Positions 12,019-23,425 of a stretch of DNA of 64,000 nt are shown here, in pieces. Under the pieces are notes generated by a model that did not search any database, was not told the origin of the DNA, and worked only from the letters and a program-made list of their open reading frames with translations. This stretch comes from Pyrrhoderma lamaoense (lineage: Eukaryota; Basidiomycota; Agaricomycetes; Hymenochaetales; Hymenochaetaceae). Position 1 is the stretch's first letter; every line of letters starts with the position of its first letter. Made by a program: the position numbers and the translations under genes. The DNA lies in assembly GCA_002794735.1 (NCBI GenBank), contig NBAZ01000021.1, positions 1 to 64,000 of the forward strand, in the 5' to 3' direction.

Positions 12019-13091
12019 ATGTCGACGTCAATCAGTTCGAGTGCTAGCATCTGTCTGTCTTGCTCCGGCTCAATCCTCCTTCCTCCTTCTAACCCTCTTG
12101 GCGCTACTCCCTCTCGCTCTCTTAATGTCGCTGACCACTCACAAAAGCTTCGAGAAGCTCATAATCAAGATCTTGAACTTGATGACAATGACGAGCACCT
12201 GCGTCTGGATCCTGGCGTATTCGTCACTCCATGCTGCTCACGTCTGATTTGCGCTCCATGTTTATCCCAAAATCCAAGATTATCCACCTACCCAACGTGT
12301 ATGCGCTGTCTATCTGCTAAAGACTTCCTCTCCCCTCCTTCTTCCTCTTCCTCCTCCTCCTCTCCCGGGAACAAATCGAGATCTAATTCGAGTACTAAAC
12401 CTGATCCGAATCCGAGGTTCACAGCTAATCGTGATCGACTCCGTCCTCCGTATACGTACACATCAACCTTTCGTAAACCATGGGTAACCTTCTCTCCCAA
12501 TCCCACAGCCAATCTCAAACCGCACATCAATATCGAAACTGAAACCGAATCAGTTCCCGAGTTCGGGATCAAAGACTATACTCATATCACGAACAATATT
12601 CCAAATATCAAAGCTAATATCGTTCCCAACAAAAATGATCTCACAAGTCCCAGCAACTATACCAATAATTATAATAATTCCAGTACTAGTTCTAGTTCTA
12701 ATAATACCGAGAATACCTCCAGGAATAACTCCACTAAAGATCCCTACATACACATTACACCCACCCTTACTCCTACTAATCCTACTAATCCTACTACTTC
12801 TGTTAATCCCAATCCTGATAAGCATAGTAAAACCCCGGAACAGGGTCCGAGAACGAGAGAGAGTATAACTCTATCATTTTGTCTTCTACTGCTACTCCTG
12901 TACCAGCTTCGCATAGATATAAATATGGATATACGTGTACGACCACGGATACTGATAGATTTTCGCATACGAACTCACGCGGCTCACGATCATATTTATA
13001 TTCAGTTTCGGGTGGGGATTCTGGAACGAGAATGAAAGACGACGAGGATGTTTTCGTCCTTGGTGACGATGGCAACGACGACGACGAATAA
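12019..13091 (+). CDS. Cysteine-rich zinc-finger-like protein with Ser/Asn/Pro-rich linker; probable frameshift
   Basis: The ATG at 12019 opens a frame with eight cysteines: ICLSC, then a long linker, TPCCSRLICAPCL, then YPTCMRC. The pattern is C-x2-C ... CC-x4-C-x2-C-x11-C-x2-C, a RING or treble-clef-like zinc site. About 250 residues of Ser, Pro, Thr and Asn follow. The frame then has to shift between about 12835 and 12870 to reach an acidic end, DDEDVFVLGDDGNDDDE, stopping at 13091. From memory, similar N-termini and FVLGD motifs occur in basidiomycete proteins that carry a C-terminal LysM domain. I see no LysM here, so the gene may be truncated. A sequencing indel or an unrecognised intron could explain the shift. 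Function unknown. Confidence 0.6.
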
Positions 13092-13137
13092 GAACGTGTG
13101 GGAAGACGAGGAAGAAAGGGGGGAGAAGGAGAGGAAG

Positions 13138-13375
13138 ATAGTGAAAGTCTAGCACATGGAAAAAAACCTCTGCTGTCCGGATACCTTCTTTGTGGAAACT
13201 CTCAAAGGAAAAGGAATGGATTAGATGATTATATAATCATCGAGAATGGGTTTACGGATGGACCGAGGGGGAGAGATGAATGAGAGTTGGGAGGTAAGAG
13301 GTAAGAGTTAAAGTCGTGGAATGTATACCGTACGTATACGTATATCTCAGAGATACGAAGGAACGAGAGGGATAA
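13138..13375 (+). repeat. Dispersed direct repeat, copy 1
   Basis: Shares blocks in the same order with 14478-14695: GTGAAAGTCTAGCA, CTTCTTTGTGGAAACTCTC, GAATGAGAGTT and CGTATACGTAT, plus a final block like GGAACGA..GGGATA. Identity is patchy (indels and substitutions), so the duplication is not recent. Copy 1 begins right after the cysteine-rich gene stop. Confidence 0.75.
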
Positions 13376-13943
13376 AGATAAAAGAGAAGGGAGGGGGGAG
13401 GGGGAGGGACTTGAAAGAGAGAAAAGGAATTGATTCTCCACTCAAAAATATATGACTACTATATGGCTTTTTGCTAACTATACATATCTAATATAACTCC
13501 GCTAAACGAACTCTTAATTCTGTAATGAGCAATTCGATAAGTAACTTATTTATCGTTATCGTTTCAATATTCTAAAACGTGAAGTCTATAATTAAAATTA
13601 TTATAAATCAAATTGAACAAGTGTACCTGTCTCCTTACACCTCCACCCTTCCCCCCTCTTTCTCGCTCTTCGTTCTTTGCTATTAGATTTAGATAAGATG
13701 TTAGTGTTAGTGTGAGCTATCTGAGTAGCTCTTTATGATTTCTAATAATATTCACATCAACGAAGCAAAAGTTTTTAAAACAATGCTTATGTTAGCACAA
13801 AGCTCACTATGATGATAATCAATATGGACAAACAAGAAGGAAAGAAAGAAAAAATAGAAACTCCCAACTTGGATGTAGCGTTGATGAATTTAAGGGAGAT
13901 GTTGTGTCAAGATACTACTTCTCATTATCTCTCTCGTTCTCTT

Positions 13944-13944
<1 letters not shown>

Positions 13945-13978
<34 letters not shown>

Positions 13979-13988
13979 ATGTGTGTGC
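13945..13988 (+). repeat. Compound (TA)n(TG)n microsatellite
   Basis: About nine TA units run directly into about eight TG units, then TATGTGTGTGCG. Confidence 0.9.
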
Positions 13989-14477
13989 GTCATCATGTGT
14001 ATGTATCTCTAAGAGATTTAAGCTGGGATGCGCGTAGTGTAGATTGTCTTCTAATAGATATACCATTTTTTTTGACATCAGAGGTTATGAAGAGCATGAA
14101 GCTCAGCTTGTAGCCTGTAGCCTGTTACATGTAACCTGCCACTTATTAGCTAGCTTTTTTTGTTTTGGGAGGGCATTATCTAGTTTCTCTAGAACAGTTC
14201 GTAGAGTGCCAATACTAAGAATCTCTAGAAATCCGTTGGCTCACTTTCTTTCATATCAATGCTCTACTCGGCTTACTTGTAATGATTGGGTATATAGGGG
14301 GGGTGTAACAGAATTTCTCTATAGACTTTAGAAATATAGGTGGGGTGGTTATACGAAAGGACGTCCAGGATGTATGAGGTAAACGTACGAATCTTTTTTG
14401 GGGGTGGTTTTTCTTCGCCTGAACGTTGGTTTATTGAGTTAGTACCCTAGAGTGGGGAGGAGAGAAGGGTTGGATAA

Positions 14478-14695
14478 GGTGAAAGTCTAGCATACGGCAG
14501 AAAAGAAAAAAATAAACTCTGTCCGGATACCTACCTTCTTTGTGGAAACTCTCAAAATGGGGTACAAATAAACGTGGTGGATGCGTGTACTGGAGGGGAG
14601 AGGCGAATGAGAGTTAGGAGCTGGGAGTTAAGAGTAAAAGGTTGTTAATTTGATACGTATACGTATACCTCAGGGGAACGGAGGAACGAAGGGAT
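14478..14695 (+). repeat. Dispersed direct repeat, copy 2
   Basis: Second copy of the 13138-13375 segment, in the same orientation and about 1.3 kb downstream. The central block CTTCTTTGTGGAAACTCTC is exact; flanking blocks differ. Confidence 0.75.
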
Positions 14696-15556
14696 AGCCG
14701 ACTTACAAACAAAGGGTGCATCGGTGTTTAGGTAGCAAACACGGAAGCGGGATGTGGGGAAACGGATAGAGACTCAACATCGGAGAGATATGAGAAAAGA
14801 ATATAATAACCTCTCTGTGAGCGATGAAACGTAGTTTAGGATTCAACTCAGATTTGAAAGGCCTCGACTATAGTGTAGCTTACCAAGTAGTTGCTGAGCA
14901 AACATATTTAAACTTTGTTACAAAAACTGTTTCTACACAGATCACGTTACCAGAAAAAGACTTCCCAAGCAACTCTTTTGACGTGAGATGATAGACTGGT
15001 GACATAAATGATAATCTCGTGTGCTCAGTTGCGGTACTATACCGGCGAACCACAATGGCTTCGACGATATAAACAACTGCAAATACACATGACTGTGAAT
15101 TGTAATACCCGCCTCTTTTAATCTTTACCTACTATTTGAGTTTCTGTGATAGGTACATGCAGATACATCTTCTTTTTCAGGGTCACCTTGCTCACTACCA
15201 CATGTAGGGAAGTAAACTTGAGACACCACGACCAGAACTAGTCGCTTAAGGAGGCCCATACTCATTAAAGCATTAACATATTACCTTTTTAGGGAGTGGC
15301 ACAATTGTAATCGTTCACTCAACAATTGTTAGATTCACAAAGGCAAGTTTCTATCATAGCAACATTTGTGTGTGGGATAGATAGTTAACCGAGACAAGAA
15401 AAAAGTATAAAGAGAACCCAATGAATAGATAACACCACCAGACTAAAACTTCGTGACTTCGACCGTGTCTACTGTGGTTTTACTCAACTTGAACATCATC
15501 GTTCAGTATTCCAAAGCTCATTTCAAGTTATCAGAGCTCCATGAGGATTTTTATCC

Positions 15557-16903
15557 TTGATCTATAGTATGTTAATATCATATTCTTTCTTATGGACAGA
15601 AAGCTTACTCATAGCTAGCGATGACTCGGATGAGTATTTACGAGTGTTTACCGTTTTGGAAGCTAAGTTGAAGGATCTCGATGGAGTAGATGAAGTAACC
15701 CAAAAAACACGACGCCGTGAGGTGATCAGAGATCTGGATCGTATCATTGATGATGAAATGATGTGCATCATGTATGACCCTTGGGATATGAAATATATTT
15801 CTGTTAAGGAGGCGTCCGCACTGTTGCTCAATCGTACTTCTAAAAATGCATCAGTGTATAGTTTTGCTCAATGTGAAGTATATGATCGTATTCATTTCAC
15901 TTTCGAAGGCTCTGCAGAGAGAACCGTAGATTTTCTAGTTGATCCAAAAGGGAATTACGAGACCCGCAAAGAGATACTTTCCTTCCAATCTAAAGGCCTT
16001 CTTCACCAATTCAACAAAATAATAACCAAATCCATCAGTTCACTCTTACCTCAGCTCACTAAACTCCGTATACTGGATATACATATGCCCTTCCTTCGCC
16101 AATCCGAAGACTATCGTAGCGGTAAACCCGGTCTCTTCAACGCACTCAAAGAGGTCAAAAGCCTAGAAGGTCTATCAATCCAAGAAATAGACGGGGACGA
16201 AATCGAGGATATTCCAACAATATTCTCAGTAACAAGCTCCCATCAACACTTGCGGTATATTCTCTTCGACGGATCGATATCGGAAACGACGGAGAAATCC
16301 TATAGGTGGGATGGATTAGGTGCTCTGAATGAGAGCGACTTATTCTCGCCAAGCCTGCGAGTAATCGTGTTTAAATCCACCACATCTCACACCATATCTA
16401 AATCCTTCATCGATAACCTCGAGCTCGACAAGATAAAAGAGCCTTCTGAAGTACTCCTCATTATGAATCAATGGAATAATCCGTGTCGATTCATGACGGA
16501 ATGCTATCAAATGCTTAATCGAATCTCGTTTCAGACGTTCCCCAAATCATTGCATACTACTCATATCATGACAAAGGGGGACTTACCGCCACTTTTCTCT
16601 AGAAACGTGCAAAATCTAGTTCTATCTAATTCCCGAATAGAAAATGAAGAATTTGTAGGTTCTAAAGCAAAGATGAAAGAGGTTCTGGATGGACATAAGA
16701 ACCTGAAGACTCTTACTATCGTCGACACCGTGAAAAAAGAAGACCCAACCGCATGGCACTTTGAAGGAGTATATCGTGCTTGCAAAACAGAACATAACTG
16801 CGAAGAGACTGAACGCTCTGTTGTAGTTAAGCGATACAATTCTTGTGAAGTGTATATGAGCTCTCTACTAAATGCCAGTCTAAACAAGTCCAATTCGACA
16901 TAA
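15557..16903 (+). CDS. Hypothetical leucine-rich-repeat-like protein (orphan)
   Basis: A 448-codon uninterrupted frame, the longest intronless one among the clear plus-strand genes. The protein is mixed charged and hydrophobic, with irregular leucine-rich segments such as LLPQLTKLRILDIHMPFL, NVQNLVLSNSRI and HKNLKTLTIVDT. These resemble the degenerate LRR half of basidiomycete F-box/LRR proteins, but no F-box is visible. The first 20 residues are hydrophobic. However, a splice-like acceptor (GGACAG at about 15599) lies just inside, so the true N-terminus could come from an upstream exon. I do not recognise the family. Function unknown; coding status is supported by length and composition only. 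Confidence 0.65.
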   Translation: MIYSMLISYSFLWTESLLIASDDSDEYLRVFTVLEAKLKDLDGVDEVTQKTRRREVIRDLDRIIDDEMMCIMYDPWDMKYISVKEASALLLNRTSKNASVYSFAQCEVYDRIHFTFEGSAERTVDFLVDPKGNYETRKEILSFQSKGLLHQFNKIITKSISSLLPQLTKLRILDIHMPFLRQSEDYRSGKPGLFNALKEVKSLEGLSIQEIDGDEIEDIPTIFSVTSSHQHLRYILFDGSISETTEKSYRWDGLGALNESDLFSPSLRVIVFKSTTSHTISKSFIDNLELDKIKEPSEVLLIMNQWNNPCRFMTECYQMLNRISFQTFPKSLHTTHIMTKGDLPPLFSRNVQNLVLSNSRIENEEFVGSKAKMKEVLDGHKNLKTLTIVDTVKKEDPTAWHFEGVYRACKTEHNCEETERSVVVKRYNSCEVYMSSLLNASLNKSNST

Positions 16904-18915
16904 TCTTACTATAACAACATTATATAACAATGTGAGTTGTATATCTCTATGTTACAAAATAATTTGCTAAATGGTATCTAGTTCTTTTTTCTTAGACGTC
17001 TTTAATAGTGGAGATATCGTACTTTACTCCATACCTACCATATATACTACCACTACCTTCTATAATTTAACAAATTGCTGCAAACTATATATATATATAT
17101 ACATATACCACAATCTGATGTGAGAAAAGCTTCCTAAACGTGCACGAATGGTCACCCGTCCTAAAGTTGTTCTTTTTGTGGTTTGTAAGATTTCTTATGA
17201 AATGGAAGACTCTCTTGATTTGGCTATGTGCGATGCAATTTTACTTTGTGGCTTGGTTAAGATTTACCCTATATTAATAACGGTTGAGACCATAAGAGAC
17301 ACTCCTATACAATAATATCTTCAGTTTGAGACAACTGGATTGATCCTACCCTAGAGACTATGATTTAGCTGCACCATAGTGATTGGTATACACTAGATGC
17401 TCACATAGCTAGTTGTGTCTGTATGTAGATCGATATGCTACTCTTCCATAAATTCCAGGCTAAAAGAAAAGAAAGGGAATAGAATGAAATAAAATAGTGT
17501 AAACAAAGAGAACCGGAACGTTTCCCCGAATGCGGTGCACGTGGCTAGTCTGATGATATTCCCAACAACAACTACAAACATACATACATATATACATGCA
17601 GTAAGAACACGTTTGTTTACTATACGGTTATACGGGAATAGACCTTACTTATGGTCGCTCTAGACACTGCTTAAATTTGAATACAGATATGAAACTCTGA
17701 CATCTTTGTTGAACCTGATCTCAATTTATGTAACTATAAAGCATCACCGTGCTGGGCCATCTTAAAAATCACACTATCCAATAAACACTGATTATTTCGC
17801 AAATACAATCAGATTTCATGGATAGTACTTTCCATTTCATGTAGCCGAAGCAAAAACCAGAAAGAGAGCCGGTGCCATTAAAGACTAATCTCAAAAACTC
17901 GTCCTGGGCCCTTGACTTTTATGGCTTCGCTTAACACCATCTTCCGACATAAACATATCAGTAACTTGATTATTAGCAACCCACTACAGGAGCGGCTCGT
18001 GTGCCAGGCTAGCTTAATGGCCTCGATCGATACACTCGGTGAGTTAACGAGCTGAATCGAAATTCAATGTACACATCCAGTTTCGAAAGTGCAACAGCAT
18101 ATCCAAGGTCAAGGAGCGTGCTATCTTATACAGCGGTAAGATAGGATAACTGATTAATCCTCAAATAAATTTTCATTTTATGTTCTCCTTCTCAGCCTTG
18201 CCTTGGAGTACAATCACAAACATTATGATATGCTGTGTACACTATATCTTTTCTCGTCATAATACAGAGTTTTCCGATTTAGTAAATCCCTGGCAGTAAC
18301 GTGTCGAAAACCAGGGAACAAACAAAATTTTCATCTCAGAGCATCTAACACTCAGTTTAAACAACCAGCAGACAGTTTGAGACGGGTAACACTGACACGT
18401 TAACTGAATGATCATATCAGGTTGCGTCCTACTCATGGGAACAGAGAAATATGAGGAAACTAAGATCCACTACATGTTTATATTTGTTCTTTATTCTGCT
18501 ACTTTGACACTTTTAACGCTTCTTTAAAACACTCAGGTAGAAAACTCTGAAAAGGTGAAGATGAGATGTATGTATAGATAGGTATATGCATAGAGTCCGA
18601 AAACAACGATAGCAAAATAAGGCAGTATACTATATAATATGTGGGGAATACATAATGAGTGGAGGAAGGAGCCGTAGAATATGCAGATGAGAATGTGGAA
18701 GGAAGTCTTAACTAGAAAAGGAGAGTAGACTGAAATAAAGTAAATAACTGAGGTAAAAAAAAAAAAAGACGACCGGAAATCGGCTAAAAAATACTAAGCA
18801 CAACAAAAACGTACTTTGGGAACTTTAATGTAAGAAGATGCATAATCATTATTAAAGACTTTGAATTTTATTCCGATTCTCGACTTCGACCCTCCTGAGT
18901 TTGATCAAGTAAACC
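16904..18915. other. Intergenic region
   Basis: About 2 kb, AT-rich, with a short (TA)n tract near 17085. No frame over 60 codons and no exon chain that I can support on either strand. The part next to 18915 should hold the 3' UTR of the cation exchanger. Confidence 0.5.
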
Positions 18916-21793
18916 CTACCTCCTCACCTCGACAAAGATATTCACAATCATAATGACCACGTAAGAAAACACAAGGACAAATCCCCACCTCCTTGTCAAT
19001 GCATATCCATTCAGAGGCACAACGATAAGCGTAGCAATCAAGAGAGTCAATAGCCCTACGGTGCTCACAGCGAGCGTCGTACTAAAGTCCAGCATGTACG
19101 GTTCTCCCGACGTCCCTCTTATCGCTGAAACAAGCGAGCTGAGCCCTGGTGAAGAGCCGGAAGCCCCAGAACTGCTGGTAACAACCAAGCCGGAAACCCC
19201 AACACCCAATAAGATATTCAGCATTGGCCCACCAAAGCATGCCGAGAAGCCCATCACAGGTGCGAAAGATGCAACTGATACATTCGCTACAAAGTCTGCG
19301 AGCGAGTTCCCAACAGCGAAGATCGTTAGTCCGATGATAGCGTCACTCAGTCCAAATATGAAGCCAAAAGTCTGAGAATCCGACGGATCAGGAATATATG
19401 ATGAGAGATGAATTAGACAGATTAGATTAGGAATGTGAATATTGAGAACAGAGATGAAGCATGATGAGAATTTTGTCAAATTTAAACCAAGAAATCAGTC
19501 ATCATGTTAGAAGTCTAGTTGATGGTAAGACACTCACCTTAAGCACATTTACTACCTCATCTGCAATCGCCATGATCCATACAACGGCGACAAAGAAACC
19601 CATAAACGTCCTTGCCATCTGCGCGATTGGATTATCGCCCCTGTCCGCACAAAAGATGACCAAAGTCCCAATAGCAAGACCCACAACGGCAGTCACAATA
19701 AAAACAATAAGCCTTAAAAACTCATGGCTGCCACTAAAAGTAGCCGTGAGTAGGACCGATGCGCAAAAAAGTGGCCCAAGTACGACTTGTGTAGCCATTA
19801 ACCACTTGTTAAATTTGAGTTCATGCATCTCAAGTTGCACATCCTCCTCCGCAGTCAATATCCTCTCCACACCTTCCTCTTCAAAGTCAATCAACCTCCC
19901 CTCTGGCACCGATCCACCCGTCACAACTCCAGATCCAGGTCTCCCTCCGCCAACTCCGACACCATTTCCACCGATGCGTAACCCAAGTTCATCCTTTTCC
20001 TCACCGCCATTTGCTCCTCGAGGAGTGACATGTACAGGTAACGTAACAGTCAGTGCCAAGACTGCAGGAGCCGCCAACACAGAAGCAATAATTCCTAGCC
20101 AGCTCTTGTCCCTAAGCCCGTGTAACGTGGGGAACAACACGTGAACAGTATGCTTGAATGTCCTCACTATTCTCTGTCGTTTACTCTTCCATGAATTGAC
20201 ATGAAGACCGCTATTGTAGATCGGTGGAGAAGATATGCCGCCAGCTGGACTAAGTAGACTTAGACCTCCATTTTCAAGAGATATTTCTGAGCCTGGGGAA
20301 GCTGGGGTTGTGGATATAAGAGGGACGTCTCGCGCATTATAGGTGGAAGAAGAAGCCGACATGTTTGTAGATGCATTCATAAGATCAGGATCAGCACTAA
20401 GCGACATCGGATGTGATGACGGAGAGCGTTGTTGTAACGGAAGCGTGTCGAGTCCTGTTGCAGAGTATGAGCTCCTTACCGATGCCTGACGAGATATCAA
20501 TGGCGATTGTGAATTGTAATTATTATTGCCATGTATGTGGTAATGTCCACCGACATACGGCGAGACGGGACTCTCAAATGCACTAAGGGCTGCGCCGGCT
20601 GACTGATTTTGAAGTGAGGCGACGACTTGCCTGAACTCTAATGCCCCAACAAGTGAGAAGGATGGCATCTGCGTGAGGTGTGGAGCGGGAGACGGTGAGC
20701 GAGAACGGGACCGCGGCTGGAGTGCACCAATGTCGAGTCCGAGAGAATGTGGCGATGCTGGGGTTGAGTGTGCCCGTTCTCGGGGTTGTACACTCGGGAT
20801 AGAAAGATAATCAGAAGAAGCTAAGGCTAATAGTGTGGAAAGGAGGAGATTAGCATATTTTTTGAGGAAGGTGTTCATAGATATACTAGATATGTATAGA
20901 TATGAAAACTCACGATCGTCCCTATATGGCTCTGGCATCTCCTCAGCAGCATACTCTCCTCTTACAATACTCTCTAGGTGTTTCTTTCGGAGTTTTCTTC
21001 GCTCCCACCAGCTTCCGACGATGACGATGACAACATAAACAGCATACAATGCAATCAGAACGCTCGCTTCAGCTGTTGTAAGCCTTCCATCCCACAAGAT
21101 GTAAAGTAATAAGGCGACAGCAGCAGTAAAGAAACCGACATCCCTGATGAATGGTCCAGGGTCAACAGTAAATGGGCGGATGATACACATCGTCCCAGCT
21201 ACGACCGAGACTATGAAACTTGCTGCACCAAGCAGCTCACCAATAGCGAGGGGGCCCGCACCAGCACGCATAGCAGAGAACGTACTAAACAAGTCCGGAG
21301 AGCCATTTCCGAAGGCAAGGAACGTGACTCCTGCGACATTTTCATCTAGTCCTAATCTAGCTGCCAGAGTAGCTAAGTTTGGACAAAAGAAGTCAGAGGC
21401 GGAGATACCAAGGGTGCTGAAGAGGAAGATAAGCCATGTTAAGAGACCAGCGAATACAAATGGGCGGACTGAAGGCGTTGAACAGAAGTAATTCTGAAGG
21501 TAGGGAATTGAGAGAACCGTGTTAGAGACTGGGCATGTTTCCCGAACGTGAGCGCATTGGTCCGAAACGGGTACGGAGAGCGGGGCACACTCTTCTAATG
21601 CTGTCGTTGCGGTGATAAGTTCGATATCGTCTATTGACCTGTCGCCACGTTTGGAGAGTAGGCCCGATATAGAGCTTGAAGAGGAATAGTGCGAGTTTGA
21701 GATGTAAGCATAACGGCTATGTGACCATAGGATAGTTTGTATGGCGATGAAGAGGACGAAGGCGATCCTCGTTCGTGCTATGACCGAAGCCAT
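18916..21793 (-). CDS. Sodium/calcium exchanger family membrane protein (NCX/NCLX type, YDL206W-like)
   Basis: Three exons (21793-20914, 20820-19538, 19371-18916) give 872 residues. The N-terminus has a hydrophobic signal-like segment and a lumenal part with several cysteines. The first exchanger repeat carries GVTFLAFGNGSPDLFS, the alpha-1 ion-binding motif. After a roughly 300-residue Ser-rich cytoplasmic loop, the second repeat has AVGNSLADFVANVSVA, the alpha-2 motif, with predicted helices on both sides. The duplicated, inverted Na_Ca_ex architecture and long loop fit the fungal family of S. cerevisiae YDL206W and animal NCLX, which move Ca2+ or other cations across internal membranes. 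The 93-nt intron at 20821-20913 is a multiple of three and free of stops, so it could be retained. The gene diverges from a plus-strand gene 268 bp away. Confidence 0.9.
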
Positions 21794-22061
21794 GTTGTGG
21801 ATAACAGCAACGACGACGAAGGCAATGGATAGCTATTAGCTAGACTTGCCAGGCTTGGTCGTGGTTGCATGCGAAGGGTGAGCTCTGTGTGAGATGGGTG
21901 ATGCTAAATGAGCTACGGTATGACGACGACGATCCCATTCCAAGTAGGGTCGGCGTGCTCCAAAAATAACTGCCTTAGATAATCAGACCAATTAACATTT
22001 AGGTATCTGCATACATCACCATTTCTCGTTTCCACACACTGGCGGGCAAAACCTGAAAATC

Positions 22062-23425
22062 ATGCCTTCAGTCCCGAGATTTTCGAACCCTCATATCCAT
22101 AAACTAATCGACTGTGAGCTATCTTCTCGTGCAAAAATTTTTGATCACATCGACTCAGAGGAAGATGATGATCAAGAAACTCAAGCAAAACCCAGATCAT
22201 CTTCAATCAGCGCACACTCAATAGAGAAGGACCTTTCTTCCGGGGAACCGTCATCAAAGAAAAGGAGACAAGCCGAGAAACTCTCATGGCTAGACGACTA
22301 TCTTCGCGCCTCTCTCATGCATAATATATCGGAGGGAAAATTGACAGGAATACCTGAAGCCGATAACACAAGTTCAAAGCAGTCTAAAAAGAGAAACCGA
22401 GGAAAGGTCGGAAAGGAGGGGAGTGTCGAAGAAGCTAGCATCCCGGATGATGGTGCTGTACACAGTGAATCCTCGATATTTGGTATGCCCCGTATGTGTT
22501 CTCGCAATGCAACCACTCATTTTAATTTGTTGGTCAGATTTCCAGCTACTCTCATATCCTTCTGGTGCTACACGAAGAATTGACATTAGACCCAAACCTC
22601 CTAAACCAAGTCGGTATGTCTGCATTACTTATCCTTGTATCTATCAAACTCCATCCCGTGTTCCTCTCCCTTCCCTTATCTCACTATTTCAACATGACAA
22701 TGATCACTGTTTTAACCATGTTGAACTGTATGGAAATGTCATCCAGTGTTGTTGAACGTGAATACGAAGATACCCCGGAAGCAGCGGCCATACGCTTTTC
22801 TCGAGCTCAGGAAGCTGCTGTAGACTTCTCATGGATCTCTGCCCAATCTAATATTGTATACCCAGTATGTTTTTCAGACTCAACAGTCTCTTTGTAATCA
22901 TCACTTGTCTCTTATCAAGTCTATCTCCCTTTAATTCCTCTCCGACAGATTCGCCCAACATCAAGAACGCAAAATAATGTCTACATGATCGCTTCCTCCT
23001 CTTATTCCAGTATAGGGAAAACTTCAGGAACCAATGATAACCATGGAGCAATATCAACGCAATTTACACCATCATCACAGCTCCCGACCTTACTCGTAAC
23101 AGAAGCTCAGACACAGCGGAAGCGCACTAAAACAAAGCCCACAGCGCCGATTGCTACTACTTCATCCACAAATACCCTCCTTCCTAGTCCCCACGAGTTA
23201 AAAGAAGGGAAGAAAATGTGCTGTCCTGTCGTACCAGTCTTATCTGTCCCTCTCCAGCTTAATCGAACTACACCTCCATCCCGTGCAGCGCCTCATCCAG
23301 AAGCAGTTAATAAAGATAGATCAGATCTCGTAGAAGGGAATATGGTAACTCCAAATGCAAAGAGGAAGAAGAGGAGGTTACGAGCCCCTCGTAAGCGGAT
23401 CACCCGTGCCGCAACTTTTGTCTAG
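22062..23425 (+). CDS. Hypothetical basic, probably nuclear protein
   Basis: Four exons (22062-22482, 22538-22613, 22747-22864, 22949-23425) join in frame to 363 residues. The N-terminal third is Ser/Lys/Glu-rich with an acidic patch (DSEEDDDQE) and KKRRQAEKLSWLDDYLRASL. A central conserved-looking block contains EAAAIRFSRAQEAAVDFSWI. The C-terminus is strongly basic (AKRKKRRLRAPRKRI), a likely nuclear localisation signal. I do not recognise a domain. Gene structure is supported by four consistent GT-AG junctions. It shares a short divergent promoter region with the cation exchanger. Confidence 0.7.

Larger units (their letters stand above)
13092..15556. other. Intergenic region with local duplication and TA/TG microsatellite
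   Basis: No convincing gene. It contains two related segments (about 13138-13375 and 14478-14695) and a compound TA/TG repeat at 13945-13988. An open run at about 15428-15540 ends in TGA just before the next gene and could be an unrecognised upstream exon. Confidence 0.5.

Noticed and set aside
17995..18052. GCTCGT ... ACGAGC stem with a D-arm-like TAGCTTAATGG
   Set aside because: Too short, and no T-arm/B box inside; treated as chance.
19461..20144. 227-codon plus-strand open frame
   Set aside because: Antisense to the cation exchanger, whose motifs and splice sites are convincing.
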